From an uncultured Eubacteriales bacterium (GTDB lineage: Bacteria; Bacillota; Clostridia; Lachnospirales; Lachnospiraceae), in the NCBI GenBank assembly GCA_900544525.1, contig UQVN01000183.1, positions 1-6,953 of the forward strand: DNA of 6,953 nt. The letters run 5' to 3'. Positions 5,838 through 6,953 of the stretch are shown here, one piece after another (positions within the stretch are counted from its first letter, which is position 1; every line of letters begins with the position of its first letter). The position numbers were made by a program, and so were the translations under genes. The notes beneath the pieces are model-generated. The model made no database searches. It saw only the letters and a list, made by a program, of their open reading frames with translations, and was not told the DNA's origin.

Positions 5838-6866
5838 TTAAATTAAATCAGCAATTTCATAAAGTAATTGTTCTGTTTTTTCCCAGCCAAGACAAGGGTC
5901 AGTAATGGATTTACCAAAACAGCCGCCTCCAACTTTTTGATTTCCATCTTCAAGATAGCTTTCGATCATAACTCCTTTTACAAGAGAATGCAGATCGGAA
6001 TTGAATTTACGGCTATGAAGGACTTCTTTGACAATACGAGGCTGTTGTTCCCAATGTTTTGCAGAGTTTGCATGATTTGCATCTACAATACAAGCTGGGT
6101 TAGAAAGTTCTAAATGCTCATACATTTGCTGAACATGCATTAAATCTTCATAGTGATAGTTAGAAATATTTTGACCGTGTTTATCCACAGCACCACGAAG
6201 AATCGTGTGAGCAAGAGGATTTCCTTCTGTTTCTACTTCCCAACCACCATAAAGAAATGTATGTTTCGCATGAGCAGCGATGACAGAATTCATCATGACC
6301 GTTAAATCACCGCCGGTTGGATTCTTCATTCCAACTGGCACGTCCATACCACTTACCGTTAAACGATGTTGTTGGTTTTCTACAGAACGAGCACCAATGG
6401 CTACATAAGATAAAATATCATCAAGGTATTGCCAATTTTCTGGATATAGCATTTCATCGGCAGCAGTAAAACCAGTTTCTGCAATGGAGCGAATATGTAA
6501 GTGACGAATTGCCATAACACCCTCTAACATATCAGGAGCTTTTTCAGGATCTGGTTGATGAAACATTCCCTTATAGCCTTCTCCTGTTGTACGAGGTTTG
6601 TTCGTATAAATTCTAGGAACAATCATCAGGCGGTCTTTAACTTTTTCATTTACTTTTGCAAGACGGTATAAATATTCCATCACTGGTTCTTCGCTATCTG
6701 CGGAACAAGGTCCAATGATGACAATAAAGCGATCGGACTGTCCTGTAAAAATTTCTTTTAATTGTTGATCTCTTATAGCTTTTGTTGCTAACAGTTCCTC
6801 TGTCATAGGAATACGAGATTTAATTTCCTCTGGTGACAACATAGGTTTTATTTTTTTATAGCCCAT
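5838..6866 (-). CDS. aroF: 3-deoxy-7-phosphoheptulonate (DAHP) synthase, type I
   Basis: This enzyme condenses phosphoenolpyruvate with erythrose 4-phosphate to DAHP, the first committed step of the shikimate pathway to aromatic amino acids. The 342-residue product aligns along its length with the AroF/AroG/AroH group: IGPCS (51-55, metal ligand Cys54), PRIYTNKPRTT (84-94, substrate-binding KPRTT), GARSVENQQHR (158-168), DANHANS (262-268, His265), GVMIES (298-303, Glu302) and SITDPC (320-325, Asp323). These match the four metal ligands and substrate-binding segments of the family. The start is ATG at 6866, because AAAGGAGAG (6882-6874 on the minus strand) lies 7 bases before it. An in-frame ATG at 6890 would add eight residues but has no ribosome binding site and would place this one inside the gene. 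The stretch between FLYGG and ILRG is shorter than I recall for E. coli AroG, which may affect feedback inhibition. It is convergent with the xer-like gene and appears monocistronic; aroF versus aroG or aroH naming cannot be decided here. Confidence 0.95.
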   Translation of the reverse strand: MGYKKIKPMLSPEEIKSRIPMTEELLATKAIRDQQLKEIFTGQSDRFIVIIGPCSADSEEPVMEYLYRLAKVNEKVKDRLMIVPRIYTNKPRTTGEGYKGMFHQPDPEKAPDMLEGVMAIRHLHIRSIAETGFTAADEMLYPENWQYLDDILSYVAIGARSVENQQHRLTVSGMDVPVGMKNPTGGDLTVMMNSVIAAHAKHTFLYGGWEVETEGNPLAHTILRGAVDKHGQNISNYHYEDLMHVQQMYEHLELSNPACIVDANHANSAKHWEQQPRIVKEVLHSRKFNSDLHSLVKGVMIESYLEDGNQKVGGGCFGKSITDPCLGWEKTEQLLYEIADLI

Positions 6867-6873
6867 AATATTA

Positions 6874-6882
6874 CTCTCCTTT
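6874..6882 (-). promoter_or_regulatory. aroF ribosome binding site deciding the start
   Basis: On the minus strand AAAGGAGAG is followed by TAATATT and then ATG at 6866. This good site and 7-base spacing favour the 342-residue form over the longer one starting at 6890. Confidence 0.8.
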
Positions 6883-6908
6883 GTTTCCATTATGAAATAT
6901 GGTTTCTA

Positions 6909-6925
6909 CTAAAAATGTATTTTAG
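6909..6925. repeat. short palindrome over the aroF promoter
   Basis: CTAAAA (6909-6914) and TTTTAG (6920-6925) are perfect complements separated by 5 bases and overlap the candidate -10. A separate 7-bp inverted repeat, ATGGTTT (6899-6905) with AAACCAT (6942-6948), brackets it. They could be operator half-sites, but the AT-rich arms make chance occurrence quite possible. Confidence 0.3.
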
Positions 6926-6927
6926 CA
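6919..6927 (-). promoter_or_regulatory. candidate extended -10 promoter of aroF
   Basis: On the minus strand TGCTAAAAT fits an extended -10 (TGN followed by TAAAAT, one mismatch from TATAAT). No good -35 hexamer lies 17 bases upstream, which is tolerated for extended -10 promoters. Transcription would begin near 6912. The -10 overlaps the inverted repeat CTAAAA-N5-TTTTAG at 6909-6925. The window ends at 6953, so other promoters further upstream could exist. Confidence 0.4.
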
Positions 6928-6953
6928 TAAAAAAAGAAGAAAAACCATTAGAT

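Noticed and set aside
5868..6113. 81-codon plus-strand open frame inside aroF
   Set aside because: Antisense shadow of a well-conserved DAHP synthase, with no ribosome binding site or recognisable domain.

Overview
The window looks like ordinary chromosome of a low-GC, spore-forming anaerobic Firmicute, most likely a member of the Clostridia and plausibly Lachnospiraceae. The evidence is AT-rich codon use throughout, strong AAGGAGG-type ribosome binding sites, a Gram-positive LexA (DinR) box before recA, a recA-recX-rny order, and a nudF-spoIIM-xerD-like order that matches the nudF...spoIIM...xerD neighbourhood of Bacillus subtilis. The family assignment is inference. There is no transposase, phage gene, CRISPR array, tRNA or rRNA.

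Layout. Positions 1-1696 hold the SOS/recombination unit: a LexA box, recA, and recX overlapping recA by one base. A 175-base gap follows with a sigma-A-type promoter whose two elements are embedded in an inverted repeat. It leads into rny (RNase Y, 1872-3416), whose Shine-Dalgarno sequence lies in a perfect small hairpin. A strong terminator closes rny at 3452-3511. The rest of that 256-base gap holds two adjacent imperfect hairpins (3518-3602) that no gene or terminator explains. Next come three genes in the same direction: an ADP-ribose pyrophosphatase-type Nudix hydrolase, SpoIIM (engulfment membrane protein), and a XerD-like tyrosine recombinase. A bidirectional terminator (5751-5811) separates them from aroF, which is convergent on the minus strand and encodes a type I DAHP synthase, the first enzyme of the shikimate pathway.

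How the genes relate. RecA and RecX form an SOS-controlled effector and modulator pair. RNase Y is the membrane-bound endonuclease that starts mRNA decay. The Nudix-SpoIIM-Xer group is a conserved neighbourhood rather than one pathway.

The most notable point is the Xer protein. It has an intact reading frame and good family similarity, but the first catalytic Arg is His, the catalytic Lys is Glu, the late His/Trp position is Lys, and the frame stops about where the nucleophilic Tyr should be. It is therefore predicted to be catalytically dead although it sits in the xerD position. The other items worth a second look are the unexplained structured element before the Nudix gene and the leader/promoter architecture of rny. 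I found no clear evidence of a wholly new multi-gene system.
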